Below, piece after piece: positions 62,410-64,000 of a stretch of 64,000 bases of DNA. How positions within the stretch are numbered: position 1 is the first letter of the stretch; each line of letters opens with the position of its first letter. This stretch comes from Methylobacterium sp. WL1 (GTDB lineage: Bacteria; Pseudomonadota; Alphaproteobacteria; Rhizobiales; Beijerinckiaceae). The notes under the pieces were generated by a model. It was given only the letters and a program-made list of their open reading frames with translations, ran no database searches and had not been told where the DNA came from. The translations under genes were made by a program, and so were the position numbers. The DNA is taken from the NCBI RefSeq assembly GCF_008000895.1, contig NZ_CP042823.1:124001-188000 (forward strand). The letters are read 5' to 3'.

Positions 62410-63237
62410 GTGGACCTCAACACGATCGAGACCGTCCTCCGCCCGAACGCGCGCGCCGAGCTGCCGAATTGGCAGGATGGCGACGCCTGTCTGGCCGGTG
62501 GAACCTGGCTGTTCTCGGAGCCGCAGCCGACGACGCGGCGTCTCATCGACCTGACATCGCTCGGCTGGTCGCCGCATACCGTTGGTTCCGACGGCGTGAC
62601 GCTGGCGGCGACCTGCACCATCGCCCAGCTCGACCGGCTGGAACTGCCGGCGAACTGGATTGCGGCTCCCCTGGTCGGGCAATGCTGCCGGGCCCTGCTG
62701 GGGTCGTTCAAGATTTGGAACGTCGCGACGGTCGGCGGCAACCTGTGCATGGCGCTGCCCGCCGGGCCCATGACCGCGCTGGCCGCCGCTCTCGAGGCGA
62801 CCTGCGTGGTCTGGGCGCCGGACGGTGGCGAGCGTCGTCTGCCGGTCACGGAGTTCGTCCTCGGGCCGCAGCGGAATGCCCTGCAGCCGGGGGAGATCCT
62901 GCGCAACGTGATCATCCCGGCCGCGGCTCTGATGCGCCGGACCGCGTTCCGGCGCATCAGCCTGAGCCCGAACGGCCGTTCCGGGGCGCTGCTGATCGGA
63001 ACCAGGGGATCCGACGGCGCCTTCGCGCTCACCGTCACCGCCTCGATCCGCCGACCCCTGCGCCTCACCTTCGCCGGCCTGCCGGATAGCCGGCAGCTTG
63101 CACGGGCGCTTGATGCCGCGATCCCGGACGACCTCTGGTACGACGACGTCCACGGCCGACCGGATTGGCGCGCGCACATGACCCGCCACCTCGCGGAGGA
63201 AATCCGCGACGCGCTGGCCGACGAGGCTGCGGCATGA
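62410..63237 (+). CDS. Xanthine dehydrogenase FAD-binding subunit
   Basis: Medium, FAD-carrying subunit of a molybdenum hydroxylase, 275 aa from the GTG at 62410, which has GGAGG upstream. An ATG at 62362 would add 16 residues with no family pattern. FAD-loop sequences: ACLAGGTWLFSEPQPTTRRL, then GSFKIWNVATVGGNLCMALP, and PAGPMTALAAALEATCVVW. The C-terminal CO-dehydrogenase flavoprotein-type domain includes FRRISLSPNGRSGALLIGTR. Its stop overlaps the next ATG. Linked with uricase, the substrate is probably hypoxanthine/xanthine. Confidence 0.88.
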   Translation: MDLNTIETVLRPNARAELPNWQDGDACLAGGTWLFSEPQPTTRRLIDLTSLGWSPHTVGSDGVTLAATCTIAQLDRLELPANWIAAPLVGQCCRALLGSFKIWNVATVGGNLCMALPAGPMTALAAALEATCVVWAPDGGERRLPVTEFVLGPQRNALQPGEILRNVIIPAAALMRRTAFRRISLSPNGRSGALLIGTRGSDGAFALTVTASIRRPLRLTFAGLPDSRQLARALDAAIPDDLWYDDVHGRPDWRAHMTRHLAEEIRDALADEAAA

Positions 63238-64000
63238 GATTCACCGTCAACGGCCACGCGCATGCCGGCGAGCCGCGACCCGGCCAGTGCCTGCGCACCT
63301 ACCTGCGCGAGTCCGGCTGGTACGGCGTCAGGAAGGGGTGTGACGCCGGCGATTGCGGCGCCTGCACGGTCCATCTCGATGGCGAGCCGGTGCATAGCTG
63401 CCTGGTCCCGGCCTTCCGCGCGGAGGGCCGCAGCGTCACCACCATCGAGGGTCTAGCCGGTCCCTGCCGTCCCGGCGATTCGACGCCCGACGCGATCCAT
63501 CCGGTGCAGGCCGCGTTCCTCGCGGCCCAAGGCTTCCAGTGCGGTTTCTGCACGTCGGGCATGATCATGACCGCCGCGACCCTGAACCAGGGGCAGAAGC
63601 AGGACCTCGGCACGGCCCTGAAAGGGAACCTGTGCCGCTGCACCGGATACCGTGCCATCCGGGATGCCATCGGCGGGATCGCCCATCGCGATGTCGCCGG
63701 GGAGGGGGACCCGATCGGCCGGAACCTGCCGGCCCCGGCTGCGCCCCTGGTGGTGACCGGGCGGGCGCGCTTCACCCTCGACGCGCCGCCGAAGGGCGCG
63801 CTGCACGTGAAGGTACTCCGCTCGCCGCATGCCCATGCCCGCATCGTCGCGATCGACACCGCGGAAGCAAGCGCCGTCCCGGGGGTCGTCGTGGTGCTAA
63901 CCCACGCGGATGCGCCGCAGCAGGCGTTCTCCACTGGCCGCCACGAAGACCCGCGCGACGACGCCGCCGACACGCGGGTCCTCGATTCGGTGATGCGGTT
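63234..64000 (+). CDS. Xanthine dehydrogenase, fused [2Fe-2S] and molybdopterin subunit (3' end outside window)
   Basis: Starts ATG 63234, overlapping the FAD-subunit stop. N-terminal plant-type ferredoxin: GVRKGCDAGDCGACTVHLDG with the first cluster Cys, VHSC completing it, then the second [2Fe-2S] domain FQCGFCTSGMIMTAATLNQG and KGNLCRCTGYRAIRDAIGG. About residue 155 the frame continues without a stop into PLVVTGRARFTLDAPPKGAL and HVKVLRSPHAHARIVAIDTA, the start of the large molybdopterin-binding subunit. So FeS and Mo subunits are one polypeptide and FAD is separate, unlike XdhA (FeS+FAD) plus XdhB. The active-site Glu and Mo loops lie beyond the window. Confidence 0.9.
   Translation, partial: MRFTVNGHAHAGEPRPGQCLRTYLRESGWYGVRKGCDAGDCGACTVHLDGEPVHSCLVPAFRAEGRSVTTIEGLAGPCRPGDSTPDAIHPVQAAFLAAQGFQCGFCTSGMIMTAATLNQGQKQDLGTALKGNLCRCTGYRAIRDAIGGIAHRDVAGEGDPIGRNLPAPAAPLVVTGRARFTLDAPPKGALHVKVLRSPHAHARIVAIDTAEASAVPGVVVVLTHADAPQQAFSTGRHEDPRDDAADTRVLDSVMR

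Overview
The window is high-GC alphaproteobacterial DNA. Gene content and order fit a Methylobacterium/Methylorubrum-type organism (Hyphomicrobiales). The markers are a GapR/DUF2312 gene, a lysC-ptsP-prfA-prmC-DUF4167 block, a MOFRL-type glycerate 2-kinase next to pyruvate kinase, a DUF4164-zapA pair and a gap-pgk-fba cluster. Species assignment is inference; no rRNA, tRNA or CRISPR array was seen.

Layout. 1-3.5 kb: branched-chain amino-acid-type ABC importer (livK-like, livH, and a livM that appears fused to livG, cut by the window edge). 4.0-5.8 kb: secreted phosphodiesterase/phosphatase-family gene interrupted by one in-frame TAG. 5.9-15.3 kb: housekeeping genes (GapR, DUF1244, N-formylglutamate hydrolase, glycerate 2-kinase, DUF1036, pyruvate kinase, hydrolase, TPR protein, ribosomal L36, PAS protein, PEBP protein, UbiG). 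15.5-23.2 kb: aspartate kinase, PtsP, RF1, its methylase PrmC, and a DUF4167 gene that needs two -1 frameshifts to read through. 23.4-26.6 kb: unknown gene, RlmE, Ppx/GppA, single-domain response regulator. 26.9-30.6 kb: twin cold-shock-domain protein and a three-gene iron-uptake-associated membrane module. 30.9-33.9 kb: aldehyde dehydrogenase, DUF779, AhpD-like and cupin genes. 34.2-40.2 kb: Sel1-repeat protein, ThiE-like, Fba, Pgk, coiled-coil protein, Gap. 40.7-41.5 kb: DUF4164 and ZapA.

41.7-49.7 kb is the most coherent pathway: a biotin-independent malonate decarboxylase locus. A leftward madL-madM-GntR operon, ending in a possible 33-codon lipoprotein gene coupled by a TGATG overlap, lies back to back with a rightward mdcA-C-D-E-G-H operon. 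A GTATAC-centred palindrome in the shared promoter region is a candidate GntR operator. mdcB, needed to make the prosthetic-group precursor, is absent, and two dispersed palindromic repeats sit in the operon gaps.

49.8-55.3 kb: GDP-mannose 4,6-dehydratase, a second aldehyde dehydrogenase, and a periplasmic sugar-binding-type protein without permeases next to a chemoreceptor. 55.2-59.4 kb is a distinctly AT-richer accessory segment with an orphan 94-aa ORF, a complete IS630-type element whose transposase is broken by a REP-like insertion, and a glycosyltransferase-TPR protein. 59.4-64 kb: soluble double-PAS chemoreceptor, urate oxidase, and divergently the start of a xanthine dehydrogenase operon with unusual subunit fusion, cut by the window end.

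No clearly new multi-gene defence or mobile system was found. The best candidates for undescribed biology are the coupled mini-lipoprotein, the mdcB-less malonate locus, the chemoreceptor/binding-protein pair and the broken-but-conserved genes (amber phosphatase, double-frameshift DUF4167).
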